Below are positions 46,123 through 58,150 of a DNA stretch of 64,000 nucleotides, one piece after another. Position numbers and translations under genes: made by a program. Numbering within the stretch: position 1 is the stretch's first letter; every line of letters begins with the position of its first letter. Source of the stretch: Dendrolimus kikuchii (lineage: Eukaryota > Arthropoda > Insecta > Lepidoptera > Lasiocampidae); NCBI GenBank assembly GCA_019925095.2, contig CM034389.1:17161435-17225434 (forward strand). Reading direction: 5' to 3'. The notes under the pieces are model-generated. The model was given only the letters and a program-made list of their open reading frames with translations. It made no database searches and was not told where the DNA came from.

Positions 46123-46927
46123 CATACATACATAAATTCAAGCCAGTTCCCTTGCGGGGTAGGCACGTACAACAGAGTGCCATTCAGGCTTATTCTTACA
46201 CACCTCACTTGCTTCTTTGACATTCATAACTCTTGTCATGCACGCTCGTCTGTTCTTAAGGCTCCTGACATCACCTTCTGCTAGTACACGATCAATTTGA
46301 TCATGGAAGGTGTATCGTAGCCTTCCACAACTTCTGTAAAAGCACATCCAAGATATACAAACTCATTCACTTGCTCCAGCATAATATCATCGACCATTAT
46401 CCTTGCATTCGTTCTTCTCTTTCAAACACCATAACTTTTGTTTTCTTGGCATTCAAATGTAAGCCTCTCGCCTGACAGTCATCTTTCATCATTGTGACTA
46501 GTGTTTGCAGTTATGATGGCGATTCGGCTAAAAGCACGGCATCATCCGTATAAAGCAAGTTGCTTACATCTAGATCACTCATGCTCACCCCAACATCCAT
46601 CCATCGTATTCTCTGGAGACAATCGTCCAGGTATAGGATAAACAGCAAAGCCGACAGCACGCAGCCCTGCCAGACGCCAATATTGACGTCAAACCAGGGC
46701 GACAGGCTGCTATCCACCCGCACGCATGCCATACAGTCCTCGTAAGTGGACTGCACAGCACGTAGCAATTAGCCAATAATCCCATATCCGGGCAATATGT
46801 CCCAGAGGTCCTTCCGCACAACCCTGTCAAATGCTTTCTCTAGATCCACAAAACCGCAGAAAACCTTCCGGCCCATCATAGCCAGCTGCTTCTCTACGAT
46901 ATTGCGGAGCGAGAAAACTTGGTCCAT
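46123..46927 (-). mobile_element. RTE-type LINE with internal deletion and 12-bp target duplication
   Basis: Reverse-transcriptase pieces on the minus strand: FCGFVDLEKAFDRVVRKDLW, VWQGCVLSALLFILYLDD and LLYTDDAVLLAES (the canonical YADD is YTDD here), then the C-terminal GRLRYTFHDQIDRVLAEGD. The middle of the C-terminal region present at 58300-58760 is missing, joined near 46340. AAAATGTACCTA at 46111-46122 and 46928-46939 is the target duplication. Several stops and frameshifts. Confidence 0.88.
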
Positions 46928-47191
46928 AAAATGTACCTAACCTAAGCCTGCGAAAAATCGAAATGTGTGCTGGGACACATAGTAGAAGTGAAACTTCAAC
47001 GGACAAGCGGCAAAACGAATCGCAACAATTTTTTTTCTTGAAGTTTTAGGGCAGGTTTTCAAATTGGACAAGTACATTAACAATCTTCCCGTAAAACTTC
47101 ATGATAAAATTTTGTTGCGATTCGTTTTGCTATTTGTCCGTTGAAGTTTTTTTGTTAGTTATTTGTTTTCATTATTTGTTATTTTCTTGTC

Positions 47192-47372
47192 ATACATACA
47201 TAACTTCACGCCAGTTCCCTTACGGGGTAGGCATGAACAACAGAGCGCCATTCAGGCTTATTCTTACACACCTCACTTGCTTCTTTGACATTCATAGCTC
47301 TTGTCATGCACGCTCGTCTGTTCTTAAGGCTCCTGACATCACCTTCTGCTAGTACACGATCAATTTGATTGT
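47192..47372 (-). mobile_element. RTE-type LINE 3' fragment
   Basis: Minus-strand tail of the same family (ACTTCACGCCAGTTCCCTTA), preceded on the plus strand by CATACATA. Confidence 0.8.
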
Positions 47373-47724
47373 TTTAAAATTGTTTGTTAAATATGTCAGT
47401 TGAGTGTATGAAATGTATTTAAGCCGCAAGCTTCTTTGATTATAAGTATAGTGACCAGTTGCTGTTTTTTTATACCATAAACCTTTCTAGGTTGTGGCAA
47501 GTATTACACTTATTAACAGATCAATAACGTAATAAGGTAACATTGCTAAAATATTTAATACCATATATAACTTTGTTCAGTAAGTAATAATACATAGTTT
47601 TTCATATGTTTATACAATCTACTACCACTCGGCTATTTTTATCCTAGGTAAACACTTTCTTTTACATTTTTTCCGTCAAATTATGAACTGGGGTATATAG
47701 TAAGTATCAAAATTATTCGTGACA

Positions 47725-47815
47725 ATATTGAAGTTTCTAGACTTTAGACACATTTGCAAAAGTGGCGCCCCTATTATTTTCTACTCTATTTGGCCGTACT
47801 CTACTACCATTCATT
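47725..47815. repeat. Dispersed repeat of the 8957 family, copy 3
   Basis: ATTGAAGTTTCTAGACTTTAGAC and TATTATTTTCTACTCTATTTGGCC, short copy. Confidence 0.5.
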
Positions 47816-47884
47816 TGCCTTACTTTCGGTTACAAGCCACATACAAGTAATGTCAAATTTACTAGCAATAGTAACTTGTTAAAT

Positions 47885-48040
47885 AGGCTCATTCGCTATC
47901 CTGCAGTGGGTGGAGCTTGCAGGACTCTAGAGGTATTCTGCTTGTTGTTACAGGTAGGAACGCAGGCTGCAACAACATTTAGTCCTACATTACGCGGTGG
48001 ACTGCTAGGCGGACTGTCACGCAGGATAGTGAATGGGCCT
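47885..48040. mobile_element. MITE with 20-bp inverted ends
   Basis: AGGCTCATTCGCTATCCTGC and its near-complement GCAGGATAGTGAATGGGCCT (two mismatches). Confidence 0.7.
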
Positions 48041-48292
48041 CTTAAGGAAAGTAAACATAAGATAAAAACTGGATTAAAAAATTATGAAGTAGTATGTAAT
48101 GACTCACCGCTCGTAAAGTGACGCCATACACTTCGTATCGCTTGCCTCAAAGTCCTTCATGTCGGTAAAACTTACCGTGGCCAGGCCGTAAATGAACATT
48201 GTTGATTATTTTTCAAGGAAACAATTCTGGTTTTGTGACGAAAACTATGTACTTTATTTAGTGAAGAAATGTGACGCTGCTGCAAGACCTAA

Positions 48293-48440
48293 AGGGGCTC
48301 ACTCACTATCTTGCATGGTAGTCCACGCGTAATGCAGGACTATGAATGTTGTTGCAGTATGTATTACGTCCATCAAAATCGAGCAGAACGCCTTTCAAGT
48401 CTTATAATCTTCACCCTTTGCAAAATAGTGAGTGGGCCTC
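48293..48440. mobile_element. MITE with 20-bp inverted ends, second copy
   Basis: AGGGGCTCACTCACTATCTTGC and GCAAAATAGTGAGTGGGCCTCT. Same family as 47885-48040. Confidence 0.7.
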
Positions 48441-48756
48441 TTTAATCTGATTTGCATTAGACAAAAAACAACAACTATTTGGCTGAGGGTGGATTATAAT
48501 AATTGAAATTCAAAATATTGATAGGACTGGACAAAAACCCTAGTATCCAGTACAATAAAAAAATTCAAATTTAAAAAATATTCCAATATGCGGCCATGAT
48601 TGGAATTAGAATAAAAATAATTTCAACATGGCTCCCGGTTGTTCAGAGTGTGTGTGTGTGAAAGTGCAGTGGAATTATGTTAATATCTAGAGTTTTTAGT
48701 GATAATTTTAGTGTTTAAGTGAAAAGTGTGTGCATTAATGCAGCGGATTCCTTATC

Positions 48757-51700
48757 ATGGCTTTGGATTTACGCCTGCATTCTCCTGCGGGCGCGGAACC
48801 TGTTGTTTATACATGGCCCCTTACTTCAGGTCATGGCTCGGTAAGGAAATGTATATTTTATCAAATACATAGTTATTTTTATTTTGAAATCATAGATTTT
48901 CTAGCTACATTCTCATTTTGAATGTAAAGCTTGTCTTTTTCATATAACTAAAATGTGGTTAAGTAACTGAAAGTGCTACTGGCAATGCACACTAACATTG
49001 GTTCGAATAACTGTGCGACAATTTAAACCGAAGGATTAGTAATTTAGGTTATAGGTTTAACTTACATTACAGAATTTTATCACAAATGTCTTAAAAGCGG
49101 TTTAGGTTTATCAAACTATTTCTAACGTCACATGAGTATTGCAGCAGAGTGTATTGACCTCGTGTTTTGTCAAGGTGTCGGCTTTTTTTAGATATGTACA
49201 CACTGTTGCGTAGTTTTCATTCGTCATATATTTACATTTTTACTAATGATATAATCTGGTGGTTATTAATTTTGTAATAGATACTTTTATTGAATAGTAC
49301 CCATTATTTAGAATAATTCTATTATGAGAAAAATTTTAAGAAATTAGAACCTGTCTTTTAAATTATTCTTTTCGTATTTTTGTTTGGGAGATAATAACAC
49401 TGGGACATTTAAGATCTTTATTTATTTGATTTTCACACTAGAATGATTTAAATTTTTTATCTCTGTTATTGTTATTGTGCAATATCAATTTAATCATTAC
49501 CTCTCTCTTATTCATAATAGTTTTATGATATTTATAGTCTGTATTTTTTTATCAAAAGAACTATTTATAATCATATTATCAATGTGATTACAAATAGGAC
49601 TATTTTATAATGTGCCTCATATAACTATTATAAATAAATAATATAATAAAAACATAATAATTACTGGATTTAATCATAATATTGTAATATATATATAAAA
49701 CAAATTTTATCCAACAGAACATAGCTTTGATTAATATTTGAAATTCTATTCAATTATCAAATTATAGAAACAAAACATGCACATGGTGTTTTTTAGTAAT
49801 TATACGGATGGCAAATTGTAAATAATGCTGATGTAACGTCATTAGATATTCAGGTGCATAAGATGGGTTTTAAAATGCTTTTGCTTCCACCTGCTTCTTT
49901 GTTTAAATATTGATTCTCCAATTGACACCTTTTGGCATTAAACTTAAGGTTTCCTTTAAGTTTAATTCCAGTTCACTGCTTGGTTGCCCATTATTATAAG
50001 TATGACTGAAAATAGTTTTGCTCTTTTTTGGTACCTAGGTTCCTTAGCTGTCTTTGCCAAAAACAGACCACTTATAAAATGGTTGAGTAGGTACATGAGG
50101 CATTGTGCAAACTTGTACATCATTTTTTGTTTTTTATGATAACTGAATACAAAAACATAGCGATGGTGAACTTGATCCTTAAAATTTTAGTCTTGAAATT
50201 TTTTAGTAAGAAATGTTTTAGAAGCATTTTAAAATTGACTTTTAAATTTTATATTTGAGAATTCAAAGAAACCAATATTTACCCCAGCCTAAAACTTACC
50301 AGGTATTTACAAATAAATTTAACTTTTTTTTTTTTGTAATAAAAATGTTCTTGAGACTTGATGAATAAACTAAAAAGCTTAGCCAGGTATTTGCTGAACA
50401 ATCTCTCAAGTGCCAGGCTAAGTTTTAGGCCCTACTAAATAGTCTAGGTTTTTTATTGTTTACCTTCTCAAATATCTTAAAAGGCTGCTGCTTAAATATT
50501 CAATATATAAATTTTAAGTAGTGGGAGGGTGGAGTGATGTGGGGGGAAAGTATACCCCCTTCCGCAACCCTTATGGTCCAGAGTTCTTAAATCATAAATT
50601 TTTTGGTAAACATAATATCACTTTTTTTGTCATAAAGTTTTGTTACTTTTGATATTTACAAAGCATGATTTCGTTTATGAATGTACTCATGACTTGCTTA
50701 TAACTGCCAAAACTGTTTTATAAACACTAAAACTGTTTTTCAATGAAGAAATAGTTTTTTTTATTGCAGTACACCTATAACATTCATGTTAATTATTTGA
50801 CTAAAAAGTGACTGTCACTGTTTTTACTTTATAGCTAGGCTAACAAAGTGTAGAGATGTCATTATGATAAACATCAATTAATCAATATGTCAATAATACT
50901 TAACAAATTTTAAATAAGAAAGTCGAAATGTTGAGCTATCTTATATGTAAAAATCAATTGTAGAAATGTATGTACTCGCATAACTTGAGAACGACTTTAC
51001 CAATTTTGATTAAATTTATTGTGTGTGGGTCCCTGGATGGTTTAGACTTACAACTGGAACCGGTAGGTGGCGCTGGGATCGGGTTCTAGGATCCTCCTAA
51101 TCTCCTGAGCCAATTTGCATGATTTTGTATTTGTGTGTTTAAGTGGCGCTGCAGATAGTTTAGATTCACAATTGGAACCGGTAGGTGGCATTAGAATTGG
51201 GGCGTAGATTTTTATTTTTTCAGGGCAGGACAATGTCTGCCGGGACAGCTAGTTTAATATAAATATTGTTTGATACAATTTTCAGACAGATATTAACTTT
51301 TTTGTAAACATAACCTTTTTTTAAATAATGTTGATAATATACAGGGCTATAAGCTTGCCTTGTACTAAGTCAAGACTACCATATAGAATGATTAATGATC
51401 ATTCTAGACTGAAAGCCTTGTTATAAAAAAAATATTTTGGTATTCATACAAAACTAGGGCATTGGTACATTTCTTCCCTCTGCTCTTTTATGACCATTTG
51501 CTTTCGGAAATTTAGAATAATAGTATAATAGCTACCAAAGGGCCCAGAATATTTGATTGCTATGGTAAACAGTTTATTGATAACAATTGAATGTTGAAGT
51601 CGCCAATTTTAATTATTACTAACCAAATGTATATAACAATTTTGATAAACATTTACACTCCAGCCTTCCCAATTGATGTGCATCAGATCTGATCAATTTA

Positions 51701-53526
51701 ATATTTTTGAAAATTCGACATTTAATATCCAAACATGTTTAGCCTAGTGGTTTACTAATACTGTAGTAGTAAGGGGGTAAGGGACTGGATTCCCAGACAG
51801 TCGGTTCTTTTTTTTCACTTTTCCAACAACATTTGATACAGTTAAACTTTATTAAAATGATATTAGTGTATTTGAATCAACAATTAATCACTATTTAATT
51901 TAATATTCTAAATGCGAAAGTAAATCTCTGTTACGCTTTCACGGAAAAACTACTAGACTACTGGATTCGGCTGTAACTCAGTATATATTTTTTTTTCGAT
52001 GTCGAGGACGAACATAGGATACTTTTTATTCCGAAAAATTTAATAGTTTCTGGGGTAAAATATATTTGTTTCTCTGTTTGTTATATTTTTACGGAAAAAC
52101 TATTGGACCGATCTGGATGAAATTCAGTATATATGTAACTGTAATACGGAGGGTGGACAAGGGATACTTTTCATTCCGGATACTGGGATAGATTTATGTA
52201 AAGGTTATCTCGGAAACTAGGATAGGTTTTGTGATTTTGTCCAATTCGCCCACTCGGTCCACTCGGAGTACACCTGGGGTCCTCGCGTTGACCACTCGGC
52301 GTCCACCTGGGTCCACTTGGCCTACTCCTGGGTTCCACTCGGAGTCCATCGGGGTACAGTCGGGGTCCACTAGCAGTCCCCTCGGGGTCCACTCGGCGTC
52401 CATCGGGCTCATGTTGTCCATGTTGGTATTTTGTCAAGTTTTGTCATTTATGTAGTTTACAGATAGACGGAGGATTGATATAGTTTGCGATATAAAATGA
52501 AGTGAATCTTCCGGGGGCAAATACATAAAAATTGAATAGAGTGTAACCTGTATCGCCTGCTCTTTAAACAAAAGATACGTATGAGAGGTTGACCCGCGGC
52601 GTGGCCGCGGGGTAAACTTTAGTGACTATATAAATTTGCACCAGCAGATTCCAATTCTTTGTTGTTAATGATAAAAAGTGTCTGTTGATTTGTCTGTCAA
52701 CCAATTCCTGTTTATATGAAAAGTGCAATTGTATATACTACTAGGATATGGCCGCGACTTCGTCCATGTATGACTTGAAAGTCTCATGGGATTCCGGGAC
52801 ACAGTATCGTAGCATTTGAAAAAGGATGTAAGCTATCGTTTTAGTGAAAACTGTGTCGGAATAAGCTAATTTTTATGCACCGAACAATTTCAAACCGCTA
52901 TCGGGTAAATTTCCGCGGGATTCCTGGGATAAAAAAATATCATACATTGTATTACATAAAAATTGCTATCGATCAGTGAAAAGATCACATTGAAATTCGA
53001 TTTTCTGTTTAGAATTTTATAATATTATAGATATATGTCCATGACTATTCCTAGAATGTAATAAACATGATTGTCTTGACTTTATGCACAGACTCCTATC
53101 ACCAATGTCAGGAGTGTGCAATTATACTATGTAAGGTGCTTTTATTGATTGTATACTGTTTGTTGTGCCTGTAAACACAAAACTCTCATGATATTCCACT
53201 CACAGTTAATTTATAAACATTGGCTTAGTACATTTACAATGAATGGATATAAATTATAATTATTGAAAAGAAGTCAATCACAAATTTAATAGAAAATGTC
53301 ATAATTATCCTAAACTATACTATCATGTGTATCTGTAAATTGTTTTTTCATGTGTATGTGGTGAAAAATAAAGAGTTTACTATTCATTTATCTGTATTGC
53401 AGAAAAAGGTTTAATAAGGACAATATTGTTAATACAAGTGCTTACATGAGACATTATTATTATATACTGTGTTCAATTGTTACAGGAGAAACACGATGGG
53501 GCCTTGGAGATAGTAGAAACAATAAG
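48757..53526 (+). CDS. DOT1L: DOT1L / grappa H3K79 methyltransferase, first two coding exons (3' partial)
   Basis: Exon 1 (48757-48840) reads MALDLRLHSPAGAEPVVY, then TWPLTSGHGS. Exon 2 (53486-53526) reads EKHDGALEIVETIR, with the last codon split. These 41-42 residues follow the order of the human DOT1L N-terminus (ELRLKSPVGAEP, then HEIIETIR). Borders are GT-AG, exon 1 to 2 in phase 0. An in-frame TAA at 48736-48738 fixes the start. DOT1L methylates histone H3 lysine 79 in the nucleus; the SAM-binding methyltransferase domain lies in exons beyond the window. No continuation (expected next residues W-V-C) was found up to 64000, so intron 2 exceeds 10 kb. Intron 1 (48841-53485) holds three Helitron-like elements. 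Confidence 0.86.
48841..50938 (+). other. DOT1L intron 1, repeat-poor part
   Basis: AT-rich intronic sequence with no recognised element. Low-complexity AT tracts occur around 49600-49700. Confidence 0.4.
50939..51252 (+). mobile_element. Helitron-like element H2, complete, 314 bp
   Basis: Starts TCTTATATGTAAAAATC after an A and ends with GGCAGGACAATGTCTGCC (hairpin), GGGACAG, CTAG before a T: the A|T insertion and CTAG end expected of Helitrons. It contains about 1.6 units of a 118-bp tandem repeat (TTTAGAYT starts at 51041 and 51159). Non-autonomous. Confidence 0.75.
51895..52623 (+). mobile_element. Helitron-like element H1, in DOT1L intron 1
   Basis: Eroded 5' end near TATTCTAAATGCGAAAG, then TTACGCTTTCACGGAAAAAC; the 3' end has hairpin CCCGCGGC-GTG-GCCGCGGG followed by TAAACTTTAG. 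Colinear with 59969-61059. Its variable segment holds a GC-rich minisatellite (52240-52405). Confidence 0.75.
52240..52405. repeat. GC-rich minisatellite inside Helitron H1
   Basis: About 15 degenerate 10-12-bp units close to GTCCACTCGGG. Flanked by TTTTGTCCAATTCGCC and TGTTGTCCATGTTGG, remnants of the AT-rich TTTTGGTCA-like repeat found at this point in other H1 copies. Confidence 0.85.
52740..53037 (-). mobile_element. Helitron-like element H3, in DOT1L intron 1
   Basis: ACTAGGATATGGCCGCGACT, then TTCCGCGGGATTCCTGGG, ending TATAATATTATAGAT. Best preserved of the three colinear copies (14003, 30824). Confidence 0.6.
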
Positions 53527-54183
53527 GTAAAGATAAAACTATACTTAATTTTTTTATATATATTAAAATTAACACTTGTTACACAGATAAACTTATTCAT
53601 GCCTAGAAAATTAAAATAGTTAATTATATTTTAAAAGTTTTAGACAATTTTACTCAAAGTTTTAATGAATACTGCAATAATAACAGATGCTTTATCAAAT
53701 TGTGGTGGAAGCAAAGATATTAGTGCAAGGTCCAAGTTCCAATATCAACTTTGGCGAAGAGATAGTGAAATCAAACATGAGAAAAAAAAAACAAAAGAGA
53801 AATAATAGGTGTGATTATTTTCACACCATCAAATATATAATTTATAATATGAAATTGTATGATATGGAAATACTCAAGTTCTGAAATAAATGGATTTAAA
53901 AAAAAAAACAAATTATTTCATACTAAAAAACACATTGCCGTGCTGGAAATACCCTTTCATTTAAAATTTTGGCAAACTGTCCAAATACATAAAATTGTAA
54001 CAATTCTATGAACTTTGAACATTGAAACTATATTAAAAAAACAATTGGAATAGACTATAGACAGATAACACTTTATTGCTCACCAAAATCACAGACACAA
54101 AACATTAGTTTTTAGACAAAACAATAGACCGCCTTATCACTTAAAGCGATTTCTTCCAGGCAACCTAACTTATATATAGGATT

Positions 54184-54360
54184 ACTAGCTGACCTATGCC
54201 CACTTCGCTACGGGTAATTAAAAATACTCACGCATGCACGCAAGTCTAATTATCCTATGTCATTCTGGAATAATGTAGCTTTCTACTGGTGAAAGAATTT
54301 TCAAAATCGGTTCAGAAATTCAAGACATATGCACATATGCACGCAAGCAATTTTTTTATA
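54184..54360 (-). mobile_element. Helitron-like 3' end
   Basis: ACTAGCTGACCTATGCCC followed by TTTCTACTGGTGAAAGAATT and AAAATCGGTTCAGAAATTC, the common lepidopteran block read from its CTAG-T end. Confidence 0.5.
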
Positions 54361-54510
54361 ATGTTGTATTAAAAAATACATACAACCCTAAATTTTCACC
54401 CCTCTACGATCAACCCCTATTTTTTATTTGTTAATTATAAACTTTAATTTTTTGGCAAGATTTTTAATCTTATTTTGTGATTACTTGAATAAAAAAAAAT
54501 ATATTACTCT

Positions 54511-54840
54511 TTTAGATTCACAATTAGAACCGGTAGGTGGCGCTGCGATCGGGTTCTGGAATCCTCCTAATCACCTGGAGCGATTTTGGTGATTTTGTTT
54601 TTGTGTGTTTGAGTGGGTACCCGGATGGTTTAGATCCGCAATTAGAAGCGGTAGGTGGCGCTTAGATCGGGTTCTGGAATCCTCCTAATCAACTGGAGCG
54701 ATTTTGGTGATTTTGTTTTTGTGTGTTTGAGTGGGTACCCGAATGGTTTAGATTCGCAATTAGAACCGGTACATGGCTCTGGGATCGGGTTCTAGAAATT
54801 TATTTTTTAAAGGCAGGACAACGTCTGCCGGGGCTGCTAG
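54511..54840 (+). mobile_element. Helitron H2 3' part with 118-bp tandem repeat
   Basis: Units start at 54511, 54629 and 54747 (TTTAGATTC/TTTAGATCC), period 118, about 2.7 copies with few differences. It ends with AGGCAGGACAACGTCTGCC, GGGGCTG and CTAG (54837-54840) before a T. The 5' start is unclear. Confidence 0.8.
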
Positions 54841-55841
54841 TATCTATATATTAATACGTGAAGCAAAAACTTTGTACCCTTTTTCACGAAAATTGCGCCG
54901 ACGGAGGAGTATGAAATTTCGCACACTTCTAGTTTATGTAGAGAAGCGACGAACGCTAATATTTATGTAAAATTATGCATAAAAATTACATTTAATCAAT
55001 AAAAAAACATTACACACACACTACCATGTATTTGACACACACACGCATATATACTCTTCTGTTTATTGTTCAAGTCAAATTAACAGTGTAGCTTTGGCGA
55101 AATCTGTGATTATAGAAGCCTTTGACATTAATTATTATGGTCGAATTTCGACCACGGACGACCACTAGTTAGTATAAATTCTTAGCTAATGTGGGTATGT
55201 GGGTGGGGAATAAATTCAGATTTATAAAGTATGTAATATAATTGATGGAGAATATGAAATATGTGCCTGTTGGTTTGTTCGGGATTCGCGGAAAAAATAC
55301 TGTGCCGATTTCGATACAGTTTTCACTAATCGATAGAATTTATTTTACTAAGTTTGGGATATTTCCTTCCCGGCGGTTTAGAGTGCTTAGGGTGCACTAA
55401 AATTTGATGAATTGACACAACTTCCACTAAAGATAGTTCAAGTCAGTTTTTAAATGCTGCGGTCTTTCGAATCATGAAATTAGCTATATTTTTCCTGGGA
55501 ATGGTTTACAGTGAGTACGATGCATAAAAATTGGTTGATTCCGATGCGATTTGCAATAGAACGATGGATAAGTTTCTTTTTTAAAACCTGCGAAACTTTA
55601 TATCCCGGAATCTCACGAGAAATTTACGGCAAAAAAGTAACACACATCTCACGAAAACTAAATAAAAATCATATGATTCTTTATTATATTAAAAATTCAG
55701 AAATAAAGGATTATGAAAAGAACATTTTTTTTAAATAAGCTTTTATGTATATATTCCTTTAAAAAAAGGAAAAATAACTGTTGAAGTATCAAACCCATTA
55801 TTTTGCTACTGTATGCCTATGATAAACAATTTTATATATCA

Positions 55842-55930
55842 TTAGCTGACCCGGCAAACTTCATACCGCCTCAGAATCAATAAATAAAAAAGATGAATGA
55901 TAATTGCAGAATGTTTCAACTTTAGTAAAA
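55842..55930 (-). mobile_element. Helitron-like 3' end, degraded
   Basis: TTAGCTGACCCGGCAAACTT is the reverse of the H2 terminus (TGCCGGG-CAGCTA). Little body remains. Confidence 0.4.
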
Positions 55931-57020
55931 ATATATGGTCAAAGCTTAACCCTTAGATCATATAAACGTCTAGATCACGCATCAATTGCACAAAAACGGC
56001 CCAAAAAAGTGCACCAAAATTGGTGCACTGGCTTCAGTGGCTTCCCACGCCTGTTAGTGTCGCTTCGATTACTTCACTGATTAGAGCTCTCGCAAAAAAA
56101 AAATCATTATTAAAATGCCTGCGTTATTAAAATGTGTCTGAACTATTTTCAAACAGGAAAGGATAAGGATAAGATGTCATTTAATCGGAAGACTTAACAC
56201 TTTTCTCATAATTTCTTTGTAAAAACATGAAATTTAATTTCGACATTTTTAAAGGTTATCGAATTGATTGATGTTGTCAGGTGAGAAGTGTGACTTATTT
56301 TCCAAAATTTGGGGACTTGTTACGATTTTTTTTTATTTGTGAAATATGAATAATTGAAAAAATCTATAGAAAACAGACATGTAATGTTTGTGTGTCCGGT
56401 TTTCTTAAACTAGTTTATATTACGTTTTAGACTTCCTACGGATCCAATTGTAGCCTGTTGTTGGACAAAGAGATGGATTTTGAATCATTTTCGGAGATAT
56501 TTTTACACTATGTTTTTTATATTTTCTTATCAACGGCACAGTTGTATTGAAATAAAGTACCTAAAATAATTACATAATGATCGTGACCGATAAGATGTAA
56601 GGTGTGTTAAGGATAATTAGAAAATTTAAGAATATTTAACCACCATATAAAATTATTTGTAATCTAACCTTAGCGCTTTGGACAATATAAACTTTTTAAT
56701 GTAACCTTATGACGTTTGACATAGAATTGACAGAATGCGTGCTGCAAATATCGTCAAAGAGGATGTAAAAAAAAACTGAATATCGTTTAAAGCAGATGCT
56801 TTGGTCGGAGTTATCTGTACTAATATTATAAAGAGGTAAAGTTTGTAAGTTTGTGACGTTGTAGGGGGTAATCTCGGGATCTACTAAACCGATTTTAAAA
56901 ATTCTTTTACTGTTGGAAAGCTACGTTAACAGGGAGTGTCATAGGCTATATAACATGACGCTTTATACCACGGGAGAGGGACATACCGCGGTTGAATCCG
57001 CGCCGGGCCGCTATTATATT

Positions 57021-57701
57021 ATATTTTTATTTTTATAATAGCCCTTTTCAAGTGGTTTAGTTGCTCTTAAGTCCCTGCATTAAACTATCCCGTGTACCTA
57101 CCCCGCAGTTCCTACTACTGATATAAACTTTGGATTACACATAAAGCCTACTACCCAATATGAACCTATCGAATCGTTCCAAGTCCACTATTACAAATGA
57201 TTTCACTGACTTTTAGCGCAGGATAATCTTTAGGTTATAAATAGTCATCTAATAACCTTCGTGAACATGATGTGTAACACAAAAATAATTTGCCATTATG
57301 AATAGTTTTTTTAGAATTATTACATTAGTATTGGTAATTAACAGACTTATAAATATGTACTAATATCTGTAAAGGCATTTTATTGCGAATTAAAATTACT
57401 ACATGTACTAAAATATGTTATGAATTCATTTGTGCATGTATTTCTTATGGTTCGTTCCAAGATACACAACTTTTGTTGCTAATAGTTTATAAAAAAAAAA
57501 TAAAACCTCTGAGTAATATTACATTATAACACATAAAGCAAATAAATCATAACGATCATGTAAACTTTTCACTTACATAAAAAGATATTTAATTATTAAA
57601 AATGGGGTAATATTTTTTTCCTGACATCCCGAAAACGCAGAGTGAATTTAGCGGTGTTGTTTGTTAGCAATGCTCTCTCTAGACATGTTATATCTCAATG
57701 G
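57021..57701. repeat. 700-bp interspersed repeat F, copy 2
   Basis: Direct, closely similar copy of 39292-40005 lacking about 25 bases near its right end. Confidence 0.8.
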
Positions 57702-57899
57702 CTTAACCGCAACGAACATCAAACGTTTGACATTCAAAATAAAAAAAACGACACTTTTAAATTTATTGTGATTTCTAAACGACTTTTAAATTTAATTGAT
57801 TTCTAAACGACGGAACAAACATCAAATGTTTGACAGGTAGGAATAGTTTCTAAGGGAAAGCGAAATTGTTGTTTTTACTATATATTCCAAGCATTTTTT

Positions 57900-58040
57900 T
57901 CATATAAACTCACCTTTTAAACCTTCCCTGGACTTCCACAAATAATGCTAAACCAAAATTAGCCAAATAAGTCCAGCCGTTCTCGAGTTTTAGCGAGACT
58001 TAACGAACAGCAATTGATTTTTATATATAAGTATATAAAT
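57900..58040 (-). mobile_element. Helitron H2-type 5' end
   Basis: On the minus strand it reads TATATATAAAAATCAATTGC, GCTAAAACTCGAGAACGGCT and TTGTGGAAGTCCAGGGAAGG, the usual opening of this lepidopteran Helitron family. Confidence 0.55.
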
Positions 58041-58150
58041 AAAAGTTTTTCGCGACAAGCATTTATGATACTGTTACATACCGACAAAGAACGCACACCT
58101 GGCTGTCGTAAAACGCATTTTATTGCCTTTCCTGCATTCGAAGTTCTTTT

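Noticed and set aside
51739..51812. tRNA-like SINE head (TAGCCTAGTGG, later GGACTGGATTCCCAGAC)
   Set aside because: Box A and B resemblance is weak and no cloverleaf or 3' tail can be drawn.
52171..52455. Pro/Ser/Thr-rich open frames on both strands, and the thought of a CRISPR-like array
   Set aside because: Degenerate short units without spacers, inside a Helitron: a minisatellite in a eukaryotic genome, neither a gene nor a CRISPR array.
55165..55200. Possible third DOT1L exon (codons for W-V-C at GTGGGTATGTGGG)
   Set aside because: No acceptor at the right place and the following residues do not fit the family.
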